From contig JAJDVT010000024.1 in the NCBI GenBank assembly GCA_022826005.1, forward strand, positions 1 to 52,304: a stretch of 52,304 nt of DNA. The letters are read 5' to 3'. This DNA comes from Gemmatimonadota bacterium (lineage in GTDB: Bacteria; Gemmatimonadota; Gemmatimonadetes; Longimicrobiales; Gaopeijiaceae). Each line of letters opens with the position of its first letter. The stretch's first letter is position 1. The position numbers were made by a program, and so were the translations under genes. The notes under the pieces were generated by a model. The model did no database searches. It saw nothing but the letters and a program-made list of their open reading frames with translations, and was not told the DNA's origin. This document shows, piece by piece, positions 1 to 7,609 of the stretch.

Positions 1-320
1 GCGCGCAGCGCCACCGCATCCTCCCGGCGCGACCACTCCAGGATCAGCGTGCTGGCAAAGGGCGCGGCCTCGCGAGACGGCTCCACCCCGATGTCGAACT
101 CCACGCGCGCATAGGAACCGTCGGGAGCGTGCGGACCGATCCGCGAGACCATCCAGTACCAGTCGTCCAGCTCCCGGCGCTCGCCGTCCGGCGTCACGAA
201 GGCGAGCCTCAGGCCGACCCCGTCATCCGGGCCGGCGGCGAGGACCAGGCCGGCCCAGCGGCGGGCTTCGAGGGCACCGACGAGCATCGGAGGGACCGAT
301 TGCAAGGATTTGCGTGACAT
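1..320 (-). CDS. Hypothetical protein, 3'-truncated by the window edge
   Basis: Reading the minus strand from an ATG at 318-320 gives an open frame of about 106 codons with no stop before the window edge. Third codon positions are almost all G or C, as in the real genes here, so I take it as coding. The product begins MSRKSLQSVPPMLVGALEAR and continues with alternating hydrophobic and charged stretches suggesting beta structure. There is no signal peptide or membrane segment in the visible part. I do not recognise the family. No clear ribosome binding site precedes the ATG; an alternative in-frame ATG lies at 285-287. The C-terminus is outside the window. Confidence 0.6.
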   Translation of the reverse strand, partial: MSRKSLQSVPPMLVGALEARRWAGLVLAAGPDDGVGLRLAFVTPDGERRELDDWYWMVSRIGPHAPDGSYARVEFDIGVEPSREAAPFASTLILEWSRREDAVALR

Positions 321-619
321 TGTGTGACCAAGTGTACGGCGAACTTCCCGGCAGCGTCGACCCCGAACTCGGACGAGCGCAGGCGCGATCGTCCTGGGAG
401 AGTGGTAGTCGAGCCTGGTGAGGTGTGTTGGAGGCGACCGGATGCGATCATCGAAGCGGGTGCTGGCCCGCGTGCAGCCCGAATGAAGTGGGGTTTTCCC
501 ATCCGAATTGATGTGATTCCTCGCTACCCTCCGCGGTCTCGGCAAGGCAATATTGTACCCTGCGGTCGCCTGACCGCGTTCACAGTGATCTTCACGAACC
601 CTTGAAGAGGAGATATACG
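321..619. other. Intergenic stretch without a supported gene
   Basis: This is the upstream region between the divergent partial gene on the left and the small cysteine-rich gene on the right. The short ORFs crossing it lack the third-position GC bias and any recognisable protein character. The part nearest the right-hand gene is relatively AT-rich and contains the palindrome CAATATTG near 548-555. It probably holds promoters for both directions, but I see no convincing -35/-10 pair. Confidence 0.4.
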
Positions 620-961
620 ATGCAACCGAATCAGAAGAGTAGGAGTTGGCTTTCCCCGCTGGTGATCCGCTCGCTTGGCGTCCTGGCGATTTCGCTCATG
701 GCCACCACGACCCCAGTGGCGGGCAGTGCCGAAGTCCCAACCTGTGAGCGGGTATGCGACAGGGTCGCCGAGACGGACTGTCGACCGGATTGCAGCGACC
801 GACAAGGCGTTCTGTGCATTCCATGGAACACCAACGGATGGTGCTTCGAGAATTGCCACTATGAGTGGGAGTGCGTAGATGGCGGGAGGGACTGCAGAGG
901 ACGGCGTGGAGAAGGTCAGCGCCTGGAGTGCACACTTCAGGGCGAAATGGCACTGTGGTAG
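620..961 (+). CDS. Small secreted cysteine-rich protein (ten cysteines), unknown family
   Basis: The product is 113 residues. A start at 620 is preferred over the upstream in-frame ATG at 602 because AGGAG at 608-612 sits seven bases before it. Residues 1-40 form a Sec-type signal peptide: basic start, hydrophobic stretch LGVLAISLMA, then a small-residue cleavage region near PVAGSA. The mature part has ten cysteines in patterns such as CERVC, CRPDC, WCFENC and WEC, which suggests a disulfide-stabilised mini-protein. Its stop lies a few bases before the downstream propeller lipoprotein gene, so the two are probably cotranscribed, and a DsbA-like oxidoreductase gene follows. I know no family name. 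A secreted structural peptide or a ligand of the propeller protein are possibilities. Confidence 0.75.
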   Translation: MQPNQKSRSWLSPLVIRSLGVLAISLMATTTPVAGSAEVPTCERVCDRVAETDCRPDCSDRQGVLCIPWNTNGWCFENCHYEWECVDGGRDCRGRRGEGQRLECTLQGEMALW

Positions 962-969
962 AGGCAGCT

Positions 970-2253
970 TTGAGCTCTCGCGTCCAGACTCTGCTTCTCG
1001 CCTGGTTGATCGCCGCAACGGCGTGTGACCGCCCGGCCGACACCGGCGCTGGCCTGCCCGAAGGGGTACCCTTTCTGGAGCGGGACAGCGCCGGTGTGCT
1101 GGTGGCTACGACGCTTGGCACCCGGGCGCGAGCCCCGATTGGATGGGTAGTGGATCCCGTCCCGGAGCACCAGATAGGGGAGGTGGACGGAGAGGACCCG
1201 TATCTCTTTTCGAGGATCGAGGGCGTGCAGCAGCTCTCGGATGGGCGGATTGTGGTACTGGACCGGGCTGACTGTGAGCTGCGCTTCTTCGACACGGACG
1301 GAGTCTTCCTGGAACACAAGGGGGGAAGAGGCGAAGGTCCCGGGGAGTTTCAGCCCAACTCTCGGTGCGATCTGGAACCGTCACCCGGTAACGACTCGTT
1401 GTACGTCCATAGTTCCCGTATCGGGTCGACAGTGAGTTTTTTCGACGACCACGGCCGGTTCAGCCATCGCGTGGTGGCAACGTGGGATGGCCAACCGTTG
1501 GGTGGCCGATATGTGTGGCGCGTTCATGGCGTCGCTGGTGGGAGGTTCCTGGCGGAGAATCGGACCGCGCCCCTGTTCAATGAGAATCCCGCCGCTCGTA
1601 CCGATGGACTGGCTCCTGAGCCGGGCATGGCCTACTACGCCCTGTTCGATGTCGATACCGGGATACCGGTGTGGGAAGGGTCCTTCCAGGGGGCCCACGA
1701 GTACAGGGCACCGCTGGGTGGCCTGTACGATCTGCCCTTCGACATCTTGCCCGCCGGGTTCCTGGGCAGGAATAGCCTCTTTCTGACGCTGGGTGAGAAC
1801 CGGGGACCCGAGATCCTGGAGTATGACATGTCGGGCAGCCTGCGCCGGATCATCCGTCTCGCCGAGGCGGTTGTGGAGCCCTCGCGGGAGGATATCGACA
1901 AGTTGGTGGAGTTTCAATTGGCTCCCTGGGACATGACCCCGGAAGATGTAGAGCATTTTACCGAGGTTCAGTTGAGCGACTACGCAGAGATGCCGCTGCC
2001 GGAGATCATGCCCGCCTTTTCGCGGCTTCTGGTCGACGAAGTCGGCTGGCTGTGGGCGGAACTCTACCGGTTCGATGTTCGGGCACCGATGACCTGGCTG
2101 GTCTTCGGCCCGAACGGCGAGGGTCGAGGGAGCGTGGATATGCCGCCGGATCTGGATGTCCGGCAGATCGGCCGCGACTTCGTATTGGGAGTGTGGCACG
2201 ACGAACTCGAGGTGGAGTACGTCCGGCGCCACGCTCTCATTGGGCGAGGATAG
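970..2253 (+). CDS. Six-bladed beta-propeller lipoprotein
   Basis: The product is about 427 residues. With a TTG start at 970 (AGAGG at 960-964) the protein begins with a short signal peptide ending in the lipobox ATAC, lipidated Cys at residue 19. A GTG at 955, overlapping the upstream stop, is the alternative; the longer open frame from 865 is out of place with the signal peptide. The rest reads as a beta-propeller: repeated blades ending in DSDG- or DDHG-like turns, and GGRGEGPGEF near residue 118, a motif typical of the six-bladed beta-propeller lipoprotein family. Expected location is the periplasmic face of a membrane or the cell surface. A paralogue with the same motif lies at 9789-11168. 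The ligand is unknown. Confidence 0.85.
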   Translation: MSSRVQTLLLAWLIAATACDRPADTGAGLPEGVPFLERDSAGVLVATTLGTRARAPIGWVVDPVPEHQIGEVDGEDPYLFSRIEGVQQLSDGRIVVLDRADCELRFFDTDGVFLEHKGGRGEGPGEFQPNSRCDLEPSPGNDSLYVHSSRIGSTVSFFDDHGRFSHRVVATWDGQPLGGRYVWRVHGVAGGRFLAENRTAPLFNENPAARTDGLAPEPGMAYYALFDVDTGIPVWEGSFQGAHEYRAPLGGLYDLPFDILPAGFLGRNSLFLTLGENRGPEILEYDMSGSLRRIIRLAEAVVEPSREDIDKLVEFQLAPWDMTPEDVEHFTEVQLSDYAEMPLPEIMPAFSRLLVDEVGWLWAELYRFDVRAPMTWLVFGPNGEGRGSVDMPPDLDVRQIGRDFVLGVWHDELEVEYVRRHALIGRG

Positions 2254-2267
2254 AGGAGGTTCCGGTA

Positions 2268-2309
2268 ATGACGTTCCGAATTGCAACCCCGGTCCCGGCC
2301 GGAGGATGA
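2268..2309 (+). CDS. Putative 13-codon leader ORF before the DsbA-like gene
   Basis: The sequence encodes MTFRIATPVPAGG followed by TGA. It has a very strong ribosome binding site, GAGGAGG at 2253-2259, eight bases before the ATG and overlapping the stop of the propeller gene. Its own end lies within the GGAGGATGATGAG segment that provides the ribosome binding site for the next gene (ATG 2314). The arrangement suggests translational coupling, or simply a short spacer ORF. There is no independent evidence of expression. Confidence 0.35.
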   Translation: MTFRIATPVPAGG

Positions 2310-2313
2310 TGAG

Positions 2314-2988
2314 ATGAGCAAATCACGAACGGTGTTGGAAACGGCGGCCACGGTCCTGCTCACGGCGGCTGCCGTGGCCGTCGCTTCATTCTATGTATAC
2401 GGACAGATTGCGGGCGGGCCCGGTTCTGGACGGCAAGTGGCGGAGAACAGCGAAATCGAGAACTGGGAGGACGATACCGCCCTGGGCATTCGGATCGGTC
2501 CGGCCGATGCGCGCATGGTGGTCACCGAGTTCATGGATTTCACGTGCCCCTTCTGTGCGATGGTGAGTCCGGTGGTCGACTCGCTTCTCTCTCGCCACCC
2601 CTCTGAAGTCGCGCTGGTCTTTCAGCACTTCCCGCTGAATGGGCGTTCCCTGTCACTGCCCAGCGCCGTGGCGGCCGAATGCGCCGAGCGGCAGAACAGG
2701 TTCCAGCCGATGTACCAACTCCTCTTTGCGCAACAGGACTCGCTCGGGACCAGGGATTGGGTGAGCTTTGCGAGGGAGGCGGGGGTCCCGGATCTCGCGG
2801 CCTTCGAAGAGTGTGTGAAGCTGCCGGCGGACTCGTTTGTCAGAATCGGCGCAGGACGCGAACTCGGCCTGCGGCGGAACGTCACCGGGACACCCACCAT
2901 CTTCGTCAACGGCCGCCGTTTCGGCGGGCGCAGTCTTGAGGAGTTCGCGGAGGTTGCGGAGAGGCTGGGAATCGAGCGACGGAATTGA
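2314..2988 (+). CDS. Membrane-anchored DsbA-like thiol oxidoreductase
   Basis: The product is 224 residues. An N-terminal anchor (residues 8-30, LLTAAAVAVASFYVYG) is followed by a linker and a DsbA/thioredoxin_4-type fold. The redox motif CPFC is at residues 78-81, after the beta strand VVTEFMDFT. The cis-proline loop GTPTIFVNG lies near the C-terminus, and FQHFPLNG is typical of this family. Two further cysteines occur in the helical insert (AECAE and FEECV). ATG 2314 is chosen because GGAGGA at 2301-2306 precedes it. The predicted role is disulfide formation or isomerisation of exported proteins. Its position behind a ten-cysteine secreted protein suggests that protein as a dedicated substrate, which is inference. 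Confidence 0.9.
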   Translation: MSKSRTVLETAATVLLTAAAVAVASFYVYGQIAGGPGSGRQVAENSEIENWEDDTALGIRIGPADARMVVTEFMDFTCPFCAMVSPVVDSLLSRHPSEVALVFQHFPLNGRSLSLPSAVAAECAERQNRFQPMYQLLFAQQDSLGTRDWVSFAREAGVPDLAAFEECVKLPADSFVRIGAGRELGLRRNVTGTPTIFVNGRRFGGRSLEEFAEVAERLGIERRN

Positions 2989-3047
2989 CACGAGATTGAT
3001 CCGGCATCCCGCAGCGGGCTGCCCTGGGAGTCGGTCGCGAACGTAAC

Positions 3048-3212
3048 TCAGCCCCGCGCCTGCTCTTTCGCAATTCGATCGAGCTTGGCATCGAGAGCAA
3101 GTACCAGGGCTTCCAGCTTGTCGAGTCGCGCCTCGACGTTTTGGACCTTCTTGCTGATCGCCTCGATCACGTCGTCCTGCTCCATGTCGCGTAGCAGATC
3201 AAAGACACCCAT
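3048..3212 (-). CDS. Small coiled-coil protein
   Basis: The product is 54 residues from ATG 3210-3212, preceded by a purine-rich GAGGAAGGG. An in-frame extension upstream adds residues that look non-coding. The sequence is a single charged heptad helix (isoleucine, valine and leucine spaced 3-4 apart through EAISKKVQNVEARLDKLEAL), so it should form a coiled coil. There is no signal peptide, membrane segment or enzyme motif. It converges with the DsbA-like gene and lies just downstream of the large glycosidase on the same strand, about 80 bases after that gene ends. The function is unknown. Confidence 0.6.
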   Translation of the reverse strand: MGVFDLLRDMEQDDVIEAISKKVQNVEARLDKLEALVLALDAKLDRIAKEQARG

Positions 3213-3293
3213 CGCCTGGTCCCTTCCTCGGATCCCATGGTTTCGTCTTGAGAGCATGTGCTGCCCGCCCGTCGCCGGCAACTGTCGAGCCCC

Positions 3294-6095
3294 TCATGGC
3301 CCCGCCGACACCAGCCTCAGCGTTACCGTCCGCCTGCCCTCGCCGCCCATCCTCTCGCCCCCCGCGAACGCGACCATGAACCTGCCGCCGCCCATCCCGG
3401 CCCGCGCAGCGTCGGCAGCGCCTCCATCCTCCACCGGCGCGGGTCCCACCGTGACCCCGTCCTCCACAGGCATCGCCTGCACCGCAGTCCCGTACAGGTC
3501 GACCAGGTACTCGTGGCCCGCGGTGCCCTCGATCGTCAGCAGCCAGCCCTCCCCGTCGCGCTCGAAATCGATGACGCGCAGGCCGGCGCTGCGCTGCCCC
3601 GGTTCGAGATCGATCCTGGGCGGGGCCACCGCCAGCCCTCCCTGCCACAGGGTGGTGACAACGGCGGTCTCGCCTTCGGCTAGCCGGACCCTGGGGGGCG
3701 GCATTGCCGCGCCGGGTGCTCCCGGCTCCTGCGGCGCGCCCACCCACTCGGCACCGGCAATCGACACGTCCACGACTGCCGCGCCCAACGGCACATCCGC
3801 CAGGTAGTCGACCGTGACCGGCGGTCCTGTGCTGTTGCGGATGCGGGCGTGCCGCTCGCCGCCTGCCGCGGTCCAGCCGCCGGTGATCTCGACGTCGAGG
3901 GTCGTTTCGCCGACCTTGAGGCCCCGCACCGACGCCTCCTGCCAGTCCGCCGGCAACTGGGGCGCGATGCGGGCGCGGTCGTTCGGCGCGTCCGGCTCCC
4001 AGCCGAAGACGCCGCGGAGCAGCGGGTTCGGCAGCATCGATGAGGCGAAGAACTGGTGCGGGACGGTCTGGTCGAGCGGCTGGTAGAAGTCGCCCGAGAA
4101 GAGCTCGCCGTGGCGGCCGAGGCTCCAGTCGAAGGTCATCTGCTTGACGGCGTCCATCAGGTGGTATCCGGCCCACGGACGCCGGTAGCGATACTGCGCC
4201 CACGACGCGAAGCCGGTTACGAAGGGCCACACGGTTCCCATGTTGTACTGGAGCGGGTCGTACAGTTCACTCTCGGTGGAGAGCATGTGCGCGCCCCAGT
4301 CCGACGAGATGCGGTCGCCGGCGATTCTGCGCAGCGTTCCGCGGGCCCGCTCCCCGTCGAACAGGCCGAACGCGCCGGCCGCCGCCGGCCAGACCGTGAG
4401 GTTGTCGTTGGTGGTGCCGTCCGAGAGGATGCCGAAGGCGTGGTGGCCCTCCGGCTCGCTCCAGTAGGCGCTGTTCAGGGTCTCGTTCGCCACGGGCCCG
4501 AGTGCGGTGGCCGCGTCCAGGACCTCGCCGTCGTTCATGTGCTCGGCCATCGCGACGGTGCCTTGCAGCGCCACCGTCCAGACCCCCGCCAGGTAGATGT
4601 CCTGGTGGAGCGCCGCGCCGAGCCCGCCGACCTCGACCGCGCCGAGCCCGCCGACCGTGTTCTCGATGATGCCGTCGCCGTCGGTCTCGGCGCTGAGGCA
4701 CCACTCCCAGGCGCGGCGGTAGGCGGGCCAGAGCTCGCGCAGCAGATCGTCGTCGCCGCTCGCGCGCCAGTACAGGTAGACCGCGTACATCCAGTGCGGG
4801 GTCGTGTCGGCGTGGTAGTAGGCGTAGGGGTAGGTGTCGAACCAGTCGATGTGGGCGGCGGCCTGCGAAATCTCGTGGGTGATCTTGCCGTCGTCGCGCT
4901 GGTACTTCGCGAGGAAGCGCAGCTCCTCGGCGACGAGCTCCCACTGGCCGAGCGCGTCCATGGCCCAGGTGTTGATCATCGCGTCGCCGCCGAAGAACCA
5001 GCCGAAGCCGGGGCGCCCGCCGTTGCGCGACAGCCCCCAGCCGGCGACGAAGCCGCAGCCGAGGTCGGGGTTGCAGACGCGCTGCTCCTCCAGGTTGATC
5101 TTGGCCCACTCGAGAGCGAGGTCGAGGGAGGGATCGGGGGTGGTGACGGAGGCGGTCGACGCGAGGGCGTGGTCGGCCCAGGCGCGGGCGTCCCGGTAGA
5201 GCATCTCGGCGCCCGCGATCAGGCGCGCGTAGCGGGCGAAGACGGTGTCGCGCGGCACGGTCCCGGCCGCCACCGCGATCGGGATGAATTCGGCCCGTGC
5301 GCGCTCCGGATCCACCGGGATGACCATCGTGCGGGGCGCCTCGCCGAGCTGGTGTGCGGGGTGCTCGACCGAGTTCGACGCCCATGGCGAGCCCACCACC
5401 GCGTTGCGCTGCTGCAGGCTCTCGGACAGCACGAAGACGCGCCGCCCCCCGTCCCAATACGCGTACTGCCCGCCCAGCGACGCCGGCCACATGTAGTTCA
5501 GCACCGGGTGGAACTCGGCGATGATCTCCATCGGGTCCGGGCTGTCGACCTCCAGGAGGACGAGGATCCCCGACGCGGCGGTGTCCCGGGGCGCGAGGAT
5601 GTGCTGGCGCACCTGGAAGGCGGCGTGGCTGTAGGTGATGGTGGTCAGCTCGGGGCGGACGTGGATCGTGCGCGCGACCACGTCGCCGGGGATCGGGGCG
5701 CCGTAGCGGGGCGTCGAAAAGGAGAGGCGGAACCCGGTGCCGACCTTGAGCGGATGCACCCACAGCTCGGCCTCGCCGGTCTCGACGCCGAGCCAGGCCG
5801 CGCGCGGGCCGGTGACGCCCAGGTACTCGCCCGGCCGTACGGGGCCGGTGAGCTCGATGGGCGACGGGTCGATCGCGAAGCGGGGGACGGAGAGCGCGGT
5901 GAGGTCGCCGGCGGGGGGGTCGGGGAGGCGCTGGGGGTGGGCGGGGAGGGGGAGGGCGAGGAGGAGGATGGGCGCGAGGATGGTGGCCGTGCCGAAGGGG
6001 GTGCGGGCGAGGATGGTGGCCGTGCGGTGGAAGGGCCGGGGGGCGGGGGTTGTCGCGGTCCGGGGTGCTCGGCGTTCAGTCGGCCGGATGCTCAT
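3294..6095 (-). CDS. Secreted (alpha/alpha)6-barrel glycoside hydrolase, amylo-alpha-1,6-glucosidase/six-hairpin type
   Basis: The product is about 933 residues from ATG 6093-6095, with GGGAG upstream. An N-terminal signal sequence (ILAPILLLALPLPAHPQ near residues 40-57) is followed by a beta-sandwich domain to about residue 300. The central six-hairpin barrel includes GWFFGGDAMINTWAMDALG, the position of the catalytic acid region in glycogen-debranching-type enzymes, then AKYQRDDGKITHEISQ, DTTPHWMYAVYLYWR and YNMGTVWPFVTGF. A C-terminal beta domain completes it. The protein should be exported and act on an oligo- or polysaccharide; I cannot name the substrate. The stretch ahead of the signal peptide holds a direct DNA repeat, so the exact start is uncertain. 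Confidence 0.85.
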   Translation of the reverse strand: MSIRPTERRAPRTATTPAPRPFHRTATILARTPFGTATILAPILLLALPLPAHPQRLPDPPAGDLTALSVPRFAIDPSPIELTGPVRPGEYLGVTGPRAAWLGVETGEAELWVHPLKVGTGFRLSFSTPRYGAPIPGDVVARTIHVRPELTTITYSHAAFQVRQHILAPRDTAASGILVLLEVDSPDPMEIIAEFHPVLNYMWPASLGGQYAYWDGGRRVFVLSESLQQRNAVVGSPWASNSVEHPAHQLGEAPRTMVIPVDPERARAEFIPIAVAAGTVPRDTVFARYARLIAGAEMLYRDARAWADHALASTASVTTPDPSLDLALEWAKINLEEQRVCNPDLGCGFVAGWGLSRNGGRPGFGWFFGGDAMINTWAMDALGQWELVAEELRFLAKYQRDDGKITHEISQAAAHIDWFDTYPYAYYHADTTPHWMYAVYLYWRASGDDDLLRELWPAYRRAWEWCLSAETDGDGIIENTVGGLGAVEVGGLGAALHQDIYLAGVWTVALQGTVAMAEHMNDGEVLDAATALGPVANETLNSAYWSEPEGHHAFGILSDGTTNDNLTVWPAAAGAFGLFDGERARGTLRRIAGDRISSDWGAHMLSTESELYDPLQYNMGTVWPFVTGFASWAQYRYRRPWAGYHLMDAVKQMTFDWSLGRHGELFSGDFYQPLDQTVPHQFFASSMLPNPLLRGVFGWEPDAPNDRARIAPQLPADWQEASVRGLKVGETTLDVEITGGWTAAGGERHARIRNSTGPPVTVDYLADVPLGAAVVDVSIAGAEWVGAPQEPGAPGAAMPPPRVRLAEGETAVVTTLWQGGLAVAPPRIDLEPGQRSAGLRVIDFERDGEGWLLTIEGTAGHEYLVDLYGTAVQAMPVEDGVTVGPAPVEDGGAADAARAGMGGGRFMVAFAGGERMGGEGRRTVTLRLVSAGP
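5974..6025. repeat. Two exact 19-bp direct repeats inside the glycosidase 5' end
   Basis: GCGAGGATGGTGGCCGTGC occurs at 5974-5992 and again at 6007-6025, a 33-base period (11 codons). In the minus-strand protein this gives the repeated peptide RTATILA/GTATILA just before the signal-peptide core. A third, shorter echo (TATT) lies further upstream. It is probably a recent in-frame duplication. Confidence 0.8.
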
Positions 6096-6155
6096 CTGCG
6101 GGATCTCCCGGTTCGGAGATGGATGTCTGCGAAGGTGCCAGCGGTGGGAATCAAC

Positions 6156-6422
6156 CTATTGCGGAGACGAGCACCTGCGCACGGCGCGGACCTCGAACCC
6201 CAGCGCTGCGGCGACCTCGGCCTGCCTCTGATCCGCCGTCACGAACGCGATCGCAGCGGGCTCGGGCGCGACGTACAGGGCCGTGGCGATGTGCCACAGG
6301 TCGGCGCCGTGAAGATGGCCGGTGCCAAGGGCGGTTTCCATTTCCATCGAGAGAGCGCGGTGCGTGAGCACCCAACTGATCCGCGCCAAAGTTCCAACCG
6401 GTCTGACTGGTGCGTCAAGCAA
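6156..6422 (-). pseudogene. Truncated PIN-domain (VapC-like) toxin remnant
   Basis: The C-terminal half of a PIN-domain ribonuclease is readable: GADLWHIATALYV followed by AIAFVTADQRQAEVAAALGF, matching the usual adjacent acidic residue, helix and TxD strand. The N-terminal half, with the first two catalytic acids, is absent; the residues before about 6360 do not resemble a PIN fold. The open frame is 88 codons against roughly 130-140 for a full VapC. The remnant faces away from the intact vapBC pair on the other strand. It is either a decayed toxin or a leftover of insertion or recombination at a toxin-antitoxin hotspot. Confidence 0.6.
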
Positions 6423-6432
6423 TGGGAGAATC

Positions 6433-6460
6433 TGATATTATTATGATATAGAAAAGATAT
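6433..6460 (+). promoter_or_regulatory. Phased GATAT operator/promoter region of vapBC
   Basis: This is one of the few AT-rich patches in the window. TGATAT at 6433-6438, TGATAT at 6444-6449 and AGATAT at 6455-6460 repeat at exactly 11 bp, about one helical turn. TATTAT/TATGAT could serve as the -10. AAGGAG at 6468-6473 gives the ribosome binding site of the antitoxin gene. Autoregulation by the ribbon-helix-helix antitoxin is the usual mechanism for such operons, and phased repeats fit that. Confidence 0.45.
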
Positions 6461-6480
6461 CGTACTCAAGGAGACTCTCC

Positions 6481-6792
6481 ATGCCCGACCTGGCGGTCCG
6501 CGGACTGTCCGAGCAGCTGCACCGGGAACTCAAAGCGGCGGCGAGGCGCAACCACCGCAGCCTCAACGGCGAGATCCTGGCCCGGCTGACCGCGTCGGTA
6601 CGCCCGGGACCGGTCGACCCGGAGGCGCTGCTGGAACGTATCCGGCGCCGTCACGCGGGGCTGGGTCCCGTCGACCTGGACGAGGCAACGCTGCGGGGAC
6701 TGCGGGACAAGGGGCGCCGCGAAGAAAGGGAGCGGCGGCGAGAAGGCGGGCGGCCACCGCGAGCGCAAGGGCAATGGACGCCCGACGAATGA
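6481..6792 (+). CDS. vapB: FitA/VapB-like ribbon-helix-helix antitoxin
   Basis: The product is 103 residues. The N-terminal 40 residues show the ribbon-helix-helix pattern of FitA/VapB antitoxins: strand MPDLAVRGL, helix SEQLHRELKAAARRN, then HRSLNGEILARL. The remainder is a charged tail that would wrap the toxin. AAGGAG lies seven bases before the ATG. The toxin gene starts 13 bases after the stop, so the two form an operon. Expected role: neutralise the PIN toxin and repress the operon through the GATAT repeats upstream. The C-terminus is unusually rich in arginine and glutamate. Confidence 0.85.
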   Translation: MPDLAVRGLSEQLHRELKAAARRNHRSLNGEILARLTASVRPGPVDPEALLERIRRRHAGLGPVDLDEATLRGLRDKGRREERERRREGGRPPRAQGQWTPDE

Positions 6793-6805
6793 GCCCGGAC
6801 GGCAG

Positions 6806-7201
6806 ATGATCGTCGTCGACACGAACGTCATGGTGCGGCTCGTTGTGGGAGGGCGCGACGGTGCGGATGCTGCGCGACTCTTCCTTGGGAACCCCGAATG
6901 GGCGGCGCCCGCGCTCCTCATGAGCGAGTTGAGGAACGTGCTGGTGGGCTTCGTGCGCCGAGGTTCGATCACCTTGGAGCAGGCCGGGGCCATGTGCCGC
7001 GATGCGACCGCCGTGCTTGGCCCCCGGGTCGTGAGGGTGTCGGGTGACCACGTGCTGGATGCCGCGCTCGAGTGCGGTTTGAGCGCCTACGATGCGGAGT
7101 TCGTCGTGGCCGCGCGGGAGCTGGGGGTGCGGCTGGCCACGGAGGACAGGGCGGTCTTGAGGGGGGCAGAGGACGTGGCCGTGCGGACAGCCGGGTGCTG
7201 A
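6806..7201 (+). CDS. vapC: VapC-like PIN-domain ribonuclease toxin
   Basis: The product is 131 residues, full length for VapC. The acidic catalytic set is present: D5 in MIVVDTNV, E41 in LLMSELRNV, D96 in SAYDAEFV and D114 in LATEDR. The fold should coordinate a divalent cation and cut structured RNA, typically tRNA or rRNA in this family. It directly follows the ribbon-helix-helix antitoxin gene. The protein appears intact, unlike the PIN remnant at 6156-6422, so this locus may still act as a toxin-antitoxin module. Confidence 0.9.
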   Translation: MIVVDTNVMVRLVVGGRDGADAARLFLGNPEWAAPALLMSELRNVLVGFVRRGSITLEQAGAMCRDATAVLGPRVVRVSGDHVLDAALECGLSAYDAEFVVAARELGVRLATEDRAVLRGAEDVAVRTAGC

Positions 7202-7609
7202 GGGCTGCGACCCTATCGCTTGGGATCGCCAATCTGTAAGACGTCCACCGCCATGCAGGCTTCGCCAAGCCATGTCCTCCTCGATGCCGACCGGTCGGCA
7301 CCTCCGGGGGCCGGCTCACGGTGTACACGGCTCGGCCCGGATGTTCCCGGTACTGGCGGGCGTCCGGCCAGCTCCATACCCCATCACCCGTCTTCACGGC
7401 CTCGATTCCGGCAGCGGGCCCGTCCATGTACAGGAGGCCGGCCCGTGCCAGTGGCCACGGTTCGCCGTCACCGGGTGAGCGAATCCTGGTGTCATCAATC
7501 TACGGAGGCCCCGCGGCACCTTGTCCGGGCGCCTGCCCCACCGGCAAGCTCCACCCTGAACTCCGCAACCCAACCCCTCGCCGCAACCAGCAACCCGGGA
7601 GGAATCCCA
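7202..7609. other. 408-base gap without a supported gene
   Basis: The open frame running into the potassium channel from 7220 has random-looking third positions and no protein character. On the minus strand the start of an ORF near 7427 reads GDGVWSWPDARQY, faintly like a MORN repeat, but it has no domain context and runs into noncoding sequence. I treat the stretch as intergenic, possibly scar sequence beside the toxin-antitoxin locus. The channel's ribosome binding site GGGAGGA is at 7597-7603. Confidence 0.4.

Noticed and set aside
2989-3047. CCCGC-AG-CGGG hairpin between convergent genes as a terminator
   Set aside because: The stem is only 4-5 bases and no T tract follows on either strand.
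4056-6446. A 796-codon plus-strand open frame opposite the glycosidase
   Set aside because: It is the antisense shadow of a GC-rich gene: composition is Arg/Val/Gly-rich without domains, and the minus-strand protein has clear glycosidase motifs.
6969-7427. Minus-strand ORF with a MORN-like GDGVWSWPDARQY peptide
   Set aside because: A single weak motif, no repeat of it, and most of the frame overlaps vapC in antisense.
7220-7609. N-terminal extension of the potassium channel open frame
   Set aside because: The extension lacks coding bias and the ATG at 7610 has a good ribosome binding site and starts just before S1.
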